From Nocardia africana NBRC 100379 (lineage in GTDB: Bacteria > Actinomycetota > Actinomycetes > Mycobacteriales > Mycobacteriaceae), in contig NZ_BDAV01000002.1 in NCBI RefSeq assembly GCF_001612635.1, positions 124,001-188,000 of the forward strand: a DNA stretch of 64,000 nt, written 5' to 3'. Positions 51,411-62,786 of this stretch are shown piece after piece. The notes below the pieces were generated by a model that made no database searches, was not told the DNA's origin, and was given only the letters and a program-made list of their open reading frames with translations. A program made the translations under genes and the position numbers. Position 1 is the first letter of the stretch. The number at the start of each line of letters is the position of its first letter.

Positions 51411-52493
51411 TCAGTGCCCGGAGCTACGGACGCCGAGCAGCACATCCTCCCAGGACGGCATCGGCGCCTTACCCCGCTTGGCCCGGGCCGGCTTCTGCGG
51501 CGCGGGCTTGGCGTCCTCGGGCTTGGCGCTCGCCGCCGCGGCGGTGGACTTCGCGGCCGGCGCCGGCTCCGGCTCCGCGCGGGCTGCAGGCTCCGGATCC
51601 GCGGCGGGAGCGGCGGGTTCGGACGGCTCGGCCGGGGTGGCCGGAGCCGAGGAGGCCGGTGCGGCCGGAAGCGCCGGGGCGGTCGCCGCGGGCGTCGTGC
51701 CCGACGGATTCGCCGCCACGGCGCTCTTGGCACCGACCGGCACCGCGGTGCCGCCCACGGCGGCCCGCTGCTCGAAGTATTCGTCGAAACCGGCCTGGCC
51801 GGTCTCGGCCACCGCGGTGGTCTGGGCGGGCCCGGCCGACACCGGTTCGACCACCGGCGCGGGCTCGGGCGTCGGCTCCGGGAGGATGGTGGCCAGTCCG
51901 CGCAGGGCGCGACCGAAATCGGGATCGATCAGGTCCGAGGCCGGGTCGTCGAGCGGCACCACCGAGCCGCCGTGCGCGTCCGGCTGGTAGCGCCAGTGCG
52001 CGGCGATCACCGAACGGCCCGCCTGCCACTGCAATTGGGCGACCCAGTAGTTCTTCTCGTCCTTCCAGGCGTCCCATTCGGCGATATCGATGTTGTGCCC
52101 GCGCTCGGCGAAGGCGGCCGAGACGATCTCGATCAGCGTCTCCACCGCCGGACCGTCCTTGCGCACCGGATGCGCCTTCTGCGCCAGTTCGGCCGCGCGC
52201 GCACGCTCGAGCAGCACGGGGTAGGCGAAACGCTCCACCCGGCTGGCCGGCATGCCGGACTCCTCGGTGACCTGCTCCACCGACGCACCGGCACGGATCC
52301 GAGCCTGGATATCGCGAGGACGCATGGTCGCCTCCGTTTCGATCTCGATCTGGCCGAATCGGGCAAGGTCTCCACGCGCGGCGGCACGCAGCTTCTCATC
52401 GGCGGCGAGCCGGTACTTCTGACCGGTCTCGGCATCGACGCACACGATGTGCGCGGAATCGGGCGTCAATCCGATCACTCGAAGTTCACGCAC
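51411..52493 (-). CDS. sepH: Cell-division protein SepH (DUF3071)
   Basis: The 360-residue protein has a DUF3071 N-terminal domain (~1-180) starting VRELRVIGLTPDSAHIVCVD, which includes a helix-turn-helix (AGASVEQVTEESGMPASRVE). A long Ala/Pro/Glu-rich tail (~225-340) ends in a short basic region and PSWEDVLLGVRSSGH. SepH binds FtsZ through this conserved N-terminal module and promotes filament assembly in actinobacterial division. The disordered tail is usual. The GTG start at 52493 follows AAGGAGGTAACG, a strong ribosome site. serC is upstream on the same strand, separated by a terminator (52731-52775). Confidence 0.93.
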   Translation of the reverse strand: MRELRVIGLTPDSAHIVCVDAETGQKYRLAADEKLRAAARGDLARFGQIEIETEATMRPRDIQARIRAGASVEQVTEESGMPASRVERFAYPVLLERARAAELAQKAHPVRKDGPAVETLIEIVSAAFAERGHNIDIAEWDAWKDEKNYWVAQLQWQAGRSVIAAHWRYQPDAHGGSVVPLDDPASDLIDPDFGRALRGLATILPEPTPEPAPVVEPVSAGPAQTTAVAETGQAGFDEYFEQRAAVGGTAVPVGAKSAVAANPSGTTPAATAPALPAAPASSAPATPAEPSEPAAPAADPEPAARAEPEPAPAAKSTAAAASAKPEDAKPAPQKPARAKRGKAPMPSWEDVLLGVRSSGH

Positions 52494-52799
52494 CGTTACC
52501 TCCTTATCGCTGCGTCGATCACAGCTGCGCCGAGCACCAACTAGCTCGCGACACCGCCCACGTTCTGGAACAGTAGTGCACTTCTGAGATTCGTGTGGCA
52601 AGACACGCGGCCTGAAATCTACCGCCGCGGTGCCGGGGACGACTAATCTGCTCTGTTTCCACGCTCACCGGCCCGTGCCCTGGCAAACTTCCGGCACAAT
52701 TTCGGTTGGCGCACACCACAACAGCGTAAACGCGAAAGCCGCGGATTTCGGTGACGAAATTCCGCGACTTTCGCGAGTTTTATCCGAGCGCCGTCGTGA
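52494..52799. other. Intergenic region between serC and sepH
   Basis: It contains the strong serC terminator hairpin (52731-52775) and, on the sepH side, the leader with the AAGGAGG ribosome site. No small gene is supported. A sepH promoter must lie between ~52500 and 52730 on the minus strand, but I could not pick out a convincing -35/-10 pair. Confidence 0.6.
52731..52775 (-). terminator. serC terminator hairpin
   Basis: CGCGAAAGCCGCGGATTTCG (52731-52750) pairs with 52755-52775 (ends ACTTTCGCG) around a GTGA loop, with one bulged T and one mismatch. It lies 25 bases after the serC stop on the minus strand. At ~20 bp it is the longest stem in the window. Confidence 0.85.
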
Positions 52800-54026
<1,227 letters not shown>

Positions 54027-54065
54027 TCACCGTGTCGGCGCCCAGCGGACGGTTACCGTTGGGCA

Positions 54066-54902
54066 ATGAGTATGGCAGGGCGGGAGATACCGGACGCCGG
54101 GCGGGAGGTACCGGAATCCGCGGGCATCTCCGCCGCATCCGCTGCTCCCGGATCGACCACGGGCCCCTCGGACGACGCCGCCGCATCGGCCCGGCCCGCC
54201 AACGGCCGGCCCGGGCTGCGCGCGCGCCTGGCCACGAGACTCGAGCGGGCCGGGATCGTGCTGCGTGCGGGCATGCTGTCCGCTGGGGCGCGCCACGAGT
54301 TGCTGCTGCGCGGCCTACCCGGAACGGCGACGATTCTCGGGGTCCGGCCCTGCCGGAATTCCGCATCCGCCGCCTCGCCCCTCGGCGGCATACGGAAACG
54401 GGCGGATGCCGCGGGCCGGATCGAACCCGGCTGTCGCTTCTGGGTCCGCATCCAGCTCGACGGTGTGCCGCCGTACGAGACCCGGGTCCGGCAACGAGTG
54501 AGCGACGCCGACCGGGAGTCCATGCAACCGGGCGACGTGGTCGGCTGCCGCGTCGATCCGGGTGATCGCGAGCGGCTCGTCCTGTACGTGCCGGGCGTCA
54601 CGGAGGCGACGCGGGTGAGCATTTCCAAGATCCTGTCCGCGGGCCGGCGCGCCGACGCGACCGTCCTGGCGGCCACGCCGATCGCCGCCGACTACTCGGG
54701 TCGCGACGATCCGGTGCTGCGGCTGGATCTGGAACTGCGCGCCTGGGACGAACCGCGGCCGTGGCGAGTGCGGATCGTGCAGCCGGTGCCGTTGCCGGCG
54801 ATCGAACTGGTCGATCTGGGCAGGCATCTCGAGGTCGCGTTCTTCGCCGTGGACCGCGGGGAGTCGGTGGCGGTGGACTGGGAGGCCTCGGCCGAACTGT
54901 GA
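54066..54902 (+). CDS. Protein of unknown function (278 aa, beta-rich)
   Basis: I do not recognise a named family. The ATG at 54066 is six bases after TACCGT, so it is likely leaderless. After a disordered Ala/Ser/Pro/Gly N-terminus (~1-60), the protein has paired beta-rich modules with repeated [23 protein letters not shown] strands and [20 protein letters not shown], then [20 protein letters not shown] and [20 protein letters not shown]. The two halves look related, like OB/SH3-type repeats that read small molecules or peptides. It is divergent from serC (138 bases between starts) and convergent with the NodB-fold gene. Confidence 0.65.
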   Translation: MSMAGREIPDAGREVPESAGISAASAAPGSTTGPSDDAAASARPANGRPGLRARLATRLERAGIVLRAGMLSAGARHELLLRGLPGTATILGVRPCRNSASAASPLGGIRKRADAAGRIEPGCRFWVRIQLDGVPPYETRVRQRVSDADRESMQPGDVVGCRVDPGDRERLVLYVPGVTEATRVSISKILSAGRRADATVLAATPIAADYSGRDDPVLRLDLELRAWDEPRPWRVRIVQPVPLPAIELVDLGRHLEVAFFAVDRGESVAVDWEASAEL

Positions 54903-54922
54903 ATCCGGTCCGGGCGACCGGC

Positions 54923-55813
54923 TCAGGGCAGTTTGACGAATTCGAAACCGCGCGAACGCAATACCGGCAGCACCACCGACATCCCCTCGGCGGTTCCCGA
55001 TTTCGGGCGGTGCATATGGGCGATCGATATCGCCCCCGGCTCCGCCGCCGACATCGCGGTGCGAACCTGCGCGGCCGAGAAGGTCGCACCGGCGTCGGCG
55101 TTGATGCTGAAACCGACCGGCGTCTCCCCCAGATCCCGCACGATCGCGACCGCCACATCGTCGTAGTGCGCGGTGCCCGCGCGGAAGAATCGCGGCGGAT
55201 GCCCGAGCAGCCGGGTGAGCCGCTCGTGATTGCCCCACACCTCGTCGATCGCCTGCTGCGGGGACGCGGTGCCCGCGATGCCGTAGGCGGCGTGGCCGGT
55301 GACCGAGAGCGGACAGTGCCGGGTGCCGTGGTTGGCGAGTTCGAACAGCGGATTGGCGGCCAGCTGCTCGGCCCGGCCCGGGTCGGCGTCGATCCAGCGC
55401 TTGTTGAGAAACAGCGTCGCCGGAATGTTGTGGGCGACGAGGTAATTCATCAACTCGGTGTTGATCTCGTCGTTGTCCGGCCCGCCGCAGGCGTCGAAGG
55501 TCAGCGCCATCTGCTTACCCTGCGCGGGGATCGAGGTGATGATGCCGGGCAGGTCCATCCCCCATCCGGCGGGCTGCCGTCCGGCATAGCGCGCGGCCAC
55601 GGCCGCCGGATCGGCCTGCGCCGGCAGCGCGGCCGACGCCGGACTCGCCACCGGCGGAACCGAGGTGCGGGCCGGCGCGGGCGGGGCCGTGGAGATGATC
55701 GTCTTGACCGACGAATTCCCTTTGGCCGTAGCGCATCCCGAGGCGGCGAGACCCGCGGCTACCGCCGCGCCCGCTGCCAGAAGCCGACGTCGCGACAGTT
55801 CTGCTCCACCCAC
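54923..55813 (-). CDS. NodB-fold polysaccharide deacetylase-like lipoprotein
   Basis: A 296-residue exported lipoprotein. The N-terminus has twin arginines (SRRRLLAAG) and a lipobox ASGC with lipidated Cys27. The CE4 fold follows: motif 1 is [11 protein letters not shown] (105-115) instead of TFDDG, and motif 2 is HGTRH (162-166) giving two metal histidines. Motif 3-like [12 protein letters not shown] and INADAG, and a closing [15 protein letters not shown] with the catalytic histidine, are present. The missing second aspartate may be replaced by a later Asp. The wall or capsule substrate is unknown. The GTG at 55813 lies eight bases after TAGCAT. Confidence 0.82.
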   Translation of the reverse strand: MGGAELSRRRLLAAGAAVAAGLAASGCATAKGNSSVKTIISTAPPAPARTSVPPVASPASAALPAQADPAAVAARYAGRQPAGWGMDLPGIITSIPAQGKQMALTFDACGGPDNDEINTELMNYLVAHNIPATLFLNKRWIDADPGRAEQLAANPLFELANHGTRHCPLSVTGHAAYGIAGTASPQQAIDEVWGNHERLTRLLGHPPRFFRAGTAHYDDVAVAIVRDLGETPVGFSINADAGATFSAAQVRTAMSAAEPGAISIAHMHRPKSGTAEGMSVVLPVLRSRGFEFVKLP

Positions 55814-55841
55814 GCGAGCAGATGCTACGTCAGAGAAGCGA

Positions 55842-55877
55842 CGAGCGCCTCCGCAACGACAATTGCGAAGGCGCTCG
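55842..55877 (-). terminator. citA terminator hairpin
   Basis: CGAGCGCCT (55842-55850) and CGCAA (55852-55856) pair with TTGCG (55863-55867) and AGGCGCTCG (55869-55877), giving a 14-bp stem with one C/A mismatch and a CGACAA loop. It lies 18-53 bases after the citA stop on the minus strand. Confidence 0.8.
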
Positions 55878-55894
55878 AACGGGGACGGGCCGGA

Positions 55895-57037
55895 CTACCG
55901 GACGACGGTCTCCCATCCCGGCACGGATTCCGCGGTGCGCGGCGCCGGTCCGGTGTAGATCGCGGCCGGGCGCACCAGCTTGCCCAGTTGCTTCTGCTCG
56001 AGGATGTGCGCACACCAGCCCGCGGTGCGGCCGCAGGTGAACATCGCCGGCATCATGTGCGCCGGCACCTCGGCGAAGTCCAGGATCACGGCGGCCCAGA
56101 ACTCGACGTTGGTCTCGATGGCGCGGTCGGGGCGACGCTCGCGCAGTTCGGCCAGCGCGGCCTGCTCGAGCGCGGCGGCGACCTCGTAGCGCGGTGCGTC
56201 CAGTCGCTTCGCGGTGGCGCGCAGCACCCGGGCGCGCGGGTCCTCGGCCCGGTAGACCCGGTGGCCGAAGCCCATCAGCTTCTCCTTGCGATCGAGGATG
56301 CCCTTCACCAGAGCCCGTGCGTCGCCGGTCTTTTCGACCTCTTCGATCATCGGCAGCACCCGCGCGGGCGCGCCGCCGTGCAGCGGGCCGGACATGGCGC
56401 CGATCGCGCCGGACAGGCTGGCGGCCACGTCGGCGCCCGTCGAGGCGATGACGCGCGCGGTGAACGTGGAGGCGTTCATGCCGTGCTCGGCGGCCGACAC
56501 CCAGTAGGCGTCGATGGCCTCGACGTGGCGCGGATCCGGGTCACCCTTCCACCGCTTCATGAAGCGTTCGGTGATCGTGCTCGCCTCGTCGATCTCCTTC
56601 TGCGGCACGGCCGGCTGGTAGATGCCGCGGGCGGACTGCGCGACGTAGGACAGCGCCATCACCGACGCGCGCGCGAGGTTCTCGCGGGCGGTGGCGTCAT
56701 CGATATCCAGCAGCGGCTGGTAGCCCCAGATCGGGGCGAGCATCGCCAGACCGGCCTGCACGTCGACGCGCACGTCGCCGGTGTGCACCGGCAGCGGGAA
56801 CGGCTCGGCGGGCGGCAGCCCCTGCCCGAAGCGGCCGTCCACCAGCAGCGCCCAGACGTCACCGAAGGTGACGTGGTTACCGACCAGATCCTCGATATCG
56901 ACACCGCGGTAGCGCAGCGCGCCGCCGTCCTTGTCGGGCTCGGCGATATCGGTGGTGAACGCCACCACGCCTTCCAGGCCACTGACGAAATCGGGGGGTA
57001 CGGCCGGACCAGTAGGAGCCGCAGCGCTGGTAGTCAT
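55895..57037 (-). CDS. citA: Citrate synthase 2 (CitA)
   Basis: A 380-residue citrate synthase-family enzyme condensing oxaloacetate with acetyl-CoA, or possibly another acyl-CoA (methylcitrate synthase-like). Oxaloacetate and catalytic histidines are present in [11 protein letters not shown] and [14 protein letters not shown]. The residue that is Asp in most synthases (NVDF) is Glu here, in [13 protein letters not shown], as I recall for Rv0889c. The C-terminal [14 protein letters not shown] and RPAAIYTGP match that group. The ATG at 57037 follows AAGGAGAGTCACAAC. It is divergent from pdxH across a perfect palindrome. Confidence 0.9.
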   Translation of the reverse strand: MTTSAAAPTGPAVPPDFVSGLEGVVAFTTDIAEPDKDGGALRYRGVDIEDLVGNHVTFGDVWALLVDGRFGQGLPPAEPFPLPVHTGDVRVDVQAGLAMLAPIWGYQPLLDIDDATARENLARASVMALSYVAQSARGIYQPAVPQKEIDEASTITERFMKRWKGDPDPRHVEAIDAYWVSAAEHGMNASTFTARVIASTGADVAASLSGAIGAMSGPLHGGAPARVLPMIEEVEKTGDARALVKGILDRKEKLMGFGHRVYRAEDPRARVLRATAKRLDAPRYEVAAALEQAALAELRERRPDRAIETNVEFWAAVILDFAEVPAHMMPAMFTCGRTAGWCAHILEQKQLGKLVRPAAIYTGPAPRTAESVPGWETVVR

Positions 57038-57182
57038 GTTGTGACTCTCCTTGCAAATCGGGCCGCACGATCTGTGGGCGGCCGCGCGATGGTGCTGTCC
57101 CGGCTCGGCCGGGGCGGTGCTTTCCCGGGTCGGCCGGGATGCGGCCGTATGCCACTCCGGCCGATCACCTGCAACCTTATCC

Positions 57183-57196
57183 CCCCAGTACTGGGG
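57183..57196. promoter_or_regulatory. Perfect 14-bp palindrome between citA and pdxH
   Basis: CCCCAGTACTGGGG is a perfect palindrome ending two bases before the pdxH -10 element. It is 146 bases from citA and 16 from pdxH. A dimeric repressor bound here would cover the pdxH promoter spacer. Confidence 0.6.
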
Positions 57197-57198
57197 AG

Positions 57199-57204
57199 TA
57201 ACGT
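57199..57204 (+). promoter_or_regulatory. -10 element for leaderless pdxH mRNA
   Basis: TAACGT followed after seven bases by the ATG at 57212. No good -35 box is seen; the palindrome occupies the spacer, as in many regulated actinobacterial promoters. Confidence 0.5.
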
Positions 57205-57211
57205 CTGGACC

Positions 57212-57985
57212 ATGCGCGAGGAGCAGAATTCACCGGGCTCAGCGGGGGGCGATACGGGTCTTCCGACCGCGAATTCATCGACTTTGCCGGACCGCTTCGG
57301 CGCCGTACCGCGCGTCGATGTCGACATCGCCGCGATGCGTGCCGAATACGGCGGCGATCCGGACCTGACCGAGAGCTGGCCGGCCGACGGCTGGGAACCG
57401 TTGCTACGCAACTGGATCGAGCTCGCCACCAACGCCGGCATCACCGAACCCAATGCCATGGTGCTGGCGACGGTCGAGCTCACCGACGCCGGCCCGCGCC
57501 CCGCCTCGCGCACGGTCCTGTGCAAGGGAGTGTCCGCCGAGGGTGTGACTTTCTACACGAATTACGACTCCGCGAAGGGTGATCAACTCCACGCGGTGCC
57601 GTATGCGTCGGCCACCTTCGCCTGGCCGAAGGTGGGCCGGCAGGTGACACTCCGAGGCGGGGTGGGTCAGGTCTCCTCGGAGGTGACCACGGCGTACTGG
57701 CGCTCGCGTCCGCGCAATTCGCAACTGGGCGCGTGGGCCTCGCACCAATCCCGCCCGGTGGCCTCGCGGGAGGATCTGGACCGGGCATTGGCCGATGTCA
57801 CGGCCCGTTTCGACGGCGTGGAACAGATTCCGGTCCCGGCCAATTGGGGCGGCTACATCCTGCGTCCGGAAACGATCGAATTCTGGCAGGGCCGGCGCAG
57901 CCGGCTGCACAACCGCATCCGGGTGACGCTGCCGGACGGACCGGCCGCGATCGGCTCGGCACGCATCGAACGCCTGCAACCCTGA
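57212..57985 (+). CDS. pdxH: Pyridoxamine 5'-phosphate oxidase
   Basis: A 257-residue FMN enzyme that oxidises pyridoxine or pyridoxamine phosphate to PLP. An N-terminal variable segment (~35 residues) precedes the PNPOx split barrel. FMN and substrate motifs include [48 protein letters not shown] and the closing [12 protein letters not shown], with the RLH substrate motif intact. Actinobacterial PdxH proteins of this length are the classical form, not the F420 paralogs. It sits beside citA rather than the PLP synthase genes. Confidence 0.95.
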   Translation: MREEQNSPGSAGGDTGLPTANSSTLPDRFGAVPRVDVDIAAMRAEYGGDPDLTESWPADGWEPLLRNWIELATNAGITEPNAMVLATVELTDAGPRPASRTVLCKGVSAEGVTFYTNYDSAKGDQLHAVPYASATFAWPKVGRQVTLRGGVGQVSSEVTTAYWRSRPRNSQLGAWASHQSRPVASREDLDRALADVTARFDGVEQIPVPANWGGYILRPETIEFWQGRRSRLHNRIRVTLPDGPAAIGSARIERLQP

Positions 57986-58111
57986 CCCGGAATCGCCGCC
58001 ACGACGGGCGAGATGCCGGAGTCGCGGATCGGCCGCGACCCGTTATATTCATGGGATGATTTCTCGAAGACGGGCGCCGGCCGCATCGTCCGCGCGGACC
58101 GGCGCCGCGCC

Positions 58112-58135
58112 ATGGTGAAAGCCCGGCCATGGTGA
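58112..58135 (+). CDS. Possible 7-codon leader ORF overlapping the MFS start
   Basis: ATGGTGAAAG occurs twice, at 58112 and 58129, 17 bases apart. The second is the MFS start. The first, in another frame, reads MVKARPW and stops at 58135, inside the MFS gene. It may be a non-functional by-product of the duplication or a short upstream ORF that affects re-initiation. No ribosome site is obvious for either. Confidence 0.3.
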   Translation: MVKARPW

Positions 58136-59424
58136 AAGTTCTCGCCGATGTCGCACCGCTGCGCGACATCGATTTCCGGCGGCTGTGGGTCACCAATATC
58201 GTCACCGTCATCGGAGCCCAGCTCTCGGTGGTCGCGGTTCCGCAGCAGATCTACCAAATCACCGGTAGCTCCGGATATGTCGGCCTGGCCGGCATCTTCG
58301 GCCTGGTGCCGCTGATCGTCTTCGGCCTGTGGGGCGGGGCGGTCGCCGACGTCATGGACCGGCGCACCCTCTTGCTGATCACCAGCGTCGGCACCGGGCT
58401 GACCTCCGTGGCGTTCTGGTTGCAGGCCGCCGCCGGGGTGAACAACGTCTGGCTGGTCCTCGGGCTCTTCTCGGTGCAGCAGGCCTTCTTCGCGATGAAT
58501 CAGCCGACCCGCGCGGCGATCATTCCGCGACTGCTGCCGGGTGATCTGCTGCCGGCGGCCAACTCGCTGAACATGACCGTCATGCAGTTCGGCGCCATCG
58601 CCGGGCCGGTGCTCGCGGGTGCGCTGATTCCGGTGACCGGACTGTCGACGCTGTATCTGATCGACTCGATCGCCCTGCTGGCCACGCTGTGGGCGGTGTG
58701 GCGGCTGCCCGCCGTCCCGCCGACCGGGGTGGCCCGCAAGGCCGGATTGGGCACGGTCGTCGAGGGATTCAGCTACCTGGCCACCCAGCCGATCCTGCTG
58801 GCCTCCTTCGCCGTCGACATCATCGCGATGGTGTTCGGCATGCCGCGCGCACTGTTCCCGCAGATGGCGCACGACACCTTCGGGGATCCGGTGACCGGCG
58901 GCGTCGCCTTGGGCCTGCTCTTCGCCGCGATGTCGGCGGGTGCGGTCGCGGGCGGCGTGTTCTCCGGGTGGCTCGGCCACGTGCGACGCCAGGGCATGGC
59001 GGTGGTGGTGTGCATCGCGCTGTGGGGTGCGGCGATGATCGGCTTCGGACTCGCCGTCGGCGCGACCGGGCATCGGCTGAGCGTCGGAGCCGGCCTGTGG
59101 ATCGCCCTGGCATGCTTGGCCTTCGGCGGTGCGGTCGACATGTTCTCCGCCGCGCTGCGGACCAGCATGCTGCAGGAGGTGGCCACCGACGACATGCGCG
59201 GGCGGCTGCAGGGCGTGTTCACCGTGGTCGTGGCAGGTGGGCCCCGAATCGGTGATGTTGCCCACGGTTTCACGGCCGCGGCCATGGGTACCGCCGTGGC
59301 GGCGGCCGGCGGTGGGCTCCTGGTGGTGATCGGCGTGCTGATCGCCGCCGCCGTCTTCCCCGCCTTCGTCCGCTACCGGGTTCCCCGCGTCCACGCCGAG
59401 ATTCCGGCCGATCAGCACTCGTGA
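58129..59424 (+). CDS. Major facilitator superfamily exporter (EntS-like)
   Basis: A 431-residue, 12-helix secondary transporter. The N-terminal half has the family A-like motif (GGAVADVMDRRTLLLIT) after helix 2, and the helices IVFGLWGGAVADV and AAMSAGAVAGGVFSGWLG are typical. Its overall pattern resembles EntS/enterobactin-type and macrolide exporters (MFS_3), with Gly/Ala-rich helices throughout, so it may export a siderophore or a small amphipathic molecule. No siderophore gene is adjacent. The ATG at 58129 is part of a small duplication. A TATATT -10-like element (58043-58048) lies about 80 bases upstream. Confidence 0.85.
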   Translation: MVKVLADVAPLRDIDFRRLWVTNIVTVIGAQLSVVAVPQQIYQITGSSGYVGLAGIFGLVPLIVFGLWGGAVADVMDRRTLLLITSVGTGLTSVAFWLQAAAGVNNVWLVLGLFSVQQAFFAMNQPTRAAIIPRLLPGDLLPAANSLNMTVMQFGAIAGPVLAGALIPVTGLSTLYLIDSIALLATLWAVWRLPAVPPTGVARKAGLGTVVEGFSYLATQPILLASFAVDIIAMVFGMPRALFPQMAHDTFGDPVTGGVALGLLFAAMSAGAVAGGVFSGWLGHVRRQGMAVVVCIALWGAAMIGFGLAVGATGHRLSVGAGLWIALACLAFGGAVDMFSAALRTSMLQEVATDDMRGRLQGVFTVVVAGGPRIGDVAHGFTAAAMGTAVAAAGGGLLVVIGVLIAAAVFPAFVRYRVPRVHAEIPADQHS

Positions 59425-59607
59425 GCACCCGCGCGGGCCATTAGCACGATCGGACCCGCGAGCTCACATCGCACACAGGTGACCGTGAGGTAGCAGATGC
59501 CGACCCTCACGGATCGGCGCTACCGGTGAGCGGCTAGCGTTGAGGTAAGTGCGCCGGACGCCGACCGCGCCCGACGCCTACGGTTCTAGCCTGAGAGGGA
59601 TCCTTCC
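59425..59607 (+). promoter_or_regulatory. Upstream region of gltA2 with a hairpin
   Basis: CCGTGAGG (59483-59490) pairs with CCTCACGG (59505-59512). A candidate -10, TAGCGT (59535-59540), lies downstream; the leader then runs to GAGAGGGATC, the ribosome site of the GTG at 59608. No gene is supported in this 183-base stretch. Confidence 0.4.
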
Positions 59608-60963
<1,356 letters not shown>

Positions 60964-60974
60964 ATTTCCTGATC

Positions 60975-61008
60975 CGAAGCCCGCCTTCCGTCCGGAAGGC
61001 GGGCTTCG
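60975..61008 (+). terminator. gltA2 terminator hairpin
   Basis: CGAAGCCCGCCTTCC (60975-60989) pairs with GGAAGGCGGGCTTCG (60994-61008), a 15-bp perfect stem with a GTCC loop, starting 11 bases after the stop. There is no T-tract. Confidence 0.9.
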
Positions 61009-61241
61009 CGCATGTCGGGGTGTTGCCGCGCATGGCTTTTCACCATCGCGCACCGATGAACGCTGCGCCGCAAGCGGATTCGCGCACCGTGACAAGCGCA
61101 CGTCGAGTGGCTCGCAGGCGCTGCCCGGCAGCATCGTTGTCGCGGCCCGGAAGTGTGACGCCGGGGCACCGGATCCGGGCCTGCCTCGGAGGGGACGGCA
61201 GGCCCGGGATCTGGATCTTCTGCCTTCGCTTCGCTTCGGCG

Positions 61242-61268
61242 GGGTTTCGGCCCCCTGGGCCGAAACCC
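61242..61268 (+). promoter_or_regulatory. Perfect 12-bp hairpin in eis upstream region
   Basis: GGGTTTCGGCCC (61242-61253) and GGGCCGAAACCC (61257-61268) are separated by CCT. It is ~100 bases before the eis start. It could be an intrinsic terminator or attenuator, or a dispersed-repeat remnant. No T-run follows. Confidence 0.5.
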
Positions 61269-61370
61269 GTCAGGGTGCACCGTCTCGGGATGGCACGGCG
61301 TGAGCACGGCACATGGCGCGTCATGAAAATACGGGTGCGCCGGATCGTGCCGGCGTGCGATGGTCGAGGT

Positions 61371-62573
61371 ATGGCGATCGAATCGGAGGTCACGCTCAGG
61401 CCCGCGACCGAGGAGGACCTTCCCGGCATCGGCTTGCTGCTGTCGAACGCCTTCGGCGCTTCGCCCAGGGAGGATCCGGTCGTCAGCGCGCAGCGGCTGA
61501 AGCTGTTCCCGATCGAGCGTGCGCTCGTGGCCGTGGCGGGCGGCCGCGTGGTCGGGCACACCCGGGACACCACGATGACGCTCACGGTGCCCGGCCCGCA
61601 TCCGGTCGAGGTCTGCGGTGTGGCGGGTGTCGCGGTGGCGCCGACCCATCGCCGTCGCGGCATTCTGCGTGCGATGTACACCGAACTGCACGAGCGCACC
61701 GAGGCCGCGGGACTGCCGCTGACCATCTTCACCGCCAGCAGCGCCACCATCTACGGACGGTTCGGGTACGGGCCGTGTGTGGTGGAGAACCGCGTCACCA
61801 TCGACCGGCGCTTCGCCGAATTCCGGCCCACCGCGCCCGATCCCGGTGGCGTGACACTGAGCTCGCTCGACGACGCGATCACCGTGGCGCCGGACATCTA
61901 CGACCGCTGGCGGCGGCTGGTGCCCGGCGCCCAGGCCCGCCCGCATTCGGCGTGGTTGATCCAGTTGGTCGGCAGCGGAGGCCAGGCCGCCCTGTTCGCG
62001 CTCACCCATCCCGACGGGTACGCGCTCTACCGCTACGACACCTCCGCGCCGCGCACACTCACCGCCGAGGTGGTGGAACTGCGCGCGGTCACCGCCGAGG
62101 CGCATGCGGCCCTGTGGCGTGCCCTGCTCGGGCTGGATCTGGTGGACACCGTCACGGCCACCATCGGCGACGACGACCCGCTGCCCCACCTGCTCACCGA
62201 CTCCCGCCTGGTCCGCACCGTCAGCCGTCACGACGGCCTGTGGGCCCGGCCGATGGACGTCCCCGCCGCCCTGTCCGCCCGCGACTACGAGACGGATCTG
62301 GATGTCGTTGTCGCCGTGGACGACCCGTTCCGTCACGCCGGAGGCACCTTCGCCCTGCGGGTGCGCGACGGACGGGCCGAATGCGAACCCACCACCCGCG
62401 CTCCCGACCTCGAACTCGGCATCGACGTCCTGGGCAGCCTCTACCTCGGCGCCTACTCCGCCCGCACCTTCGCCGTCGCGAACCGGTTGCGGGCGAAGAA
62501 CTCCCGGATCGTCGCGGATGTGGACCGCGCTTTCCGGGCCGAACGCGAACCGGTCCTCGGCTGGTTCTTCTGA
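61371..62573 (+). CDS. eis: Enhanced intracellular survival (Eis)-type N-acetyltransferase
   Basis: A 400-residue Eis-family GNAT acetyltransferase with an N-terminal GNAT region (~1-145), a central second GNAT-like region and a C-terminal sterol-carrier-like domain. Acetyl-CoA motif VAVAPTHRRRGILRAM is at 88-102. The catalytic tyrosine is Tyr128 in TIYGRFGYGP. The protein ends VLGWFF; in mycobacterial Eis the C-terminal carboxylate lies in the active site. Eis proteins acetylate aminoglycosides at several amines or host protein lysines, so this one could contribute to aminoglycoside resistance. The ATG at 61371 follows CGAGGT closely. Confidence 0.9.
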   Translation: MAIESEVTLRPATEEDLPGIGLLLSNAFGASPREDPVVSAQRLKLFPIERALVAVAGGRVVGHTRDTTMTLTVPGPHPVEVCGVAGVAVAPTHRRRGILRAMYTELHERTEAAGLPLTIFTASSATIYGRFGYGPCVVENRVTIDRRFAEFRPTAPDPGGVTLSSLDDAITVAPDIYDRWRRLVPGAQARPHSAWLIQLVGSGGQAALFALTHPDGYALYRYDTSAPRTLTAEVVELRAVTAEAHAALWRALLGLDLVDTVTATIGDDDPLPHLLTDSRLVRTVSRHDGLWARPMDVPAALSARDYETDLDVVVAVDDPFRHAGGTFALRVRDGRAECEPTTRAPDLELGIDVLGSLYLGAYSARTFAVANRLRAKNSRIVADVDRAFRAEREPVLGWFF

Positions 62574-62786
62574 GCTGCCGCCCACCGCTGCGGCCCGGCA
62601 ACGCCACCGGCTCGGTCCGGGGCGGCCGTCGCGACCTTCGACGCTGCCCGATTCCGCGGCGGGACGAAGCCGCCGGTCACGCGCCGATCGCAGATCCGCT
62701 CGCGCCGGTGCCGGGCAGCACGCACGCTCCCAGGGGAAGTGCCGTCATCTCTGGTGGGTACGGCACCGCCCTGGCATGCTGGATAC

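Larger units (their letters stand above)
60964..61370. other. Intergenic region between gltA2 and eis-like gene
   Basis: It holds the gltA2 terminator (60975-61008) and a second perfect hairpin (61242-61268) in the probable leader of the acetyltransferase. CTTCGCTTCGCTTCGG near 61225-61240 is a short tandem repeat. No gene is supported in any frame. Confidence 0.6.
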
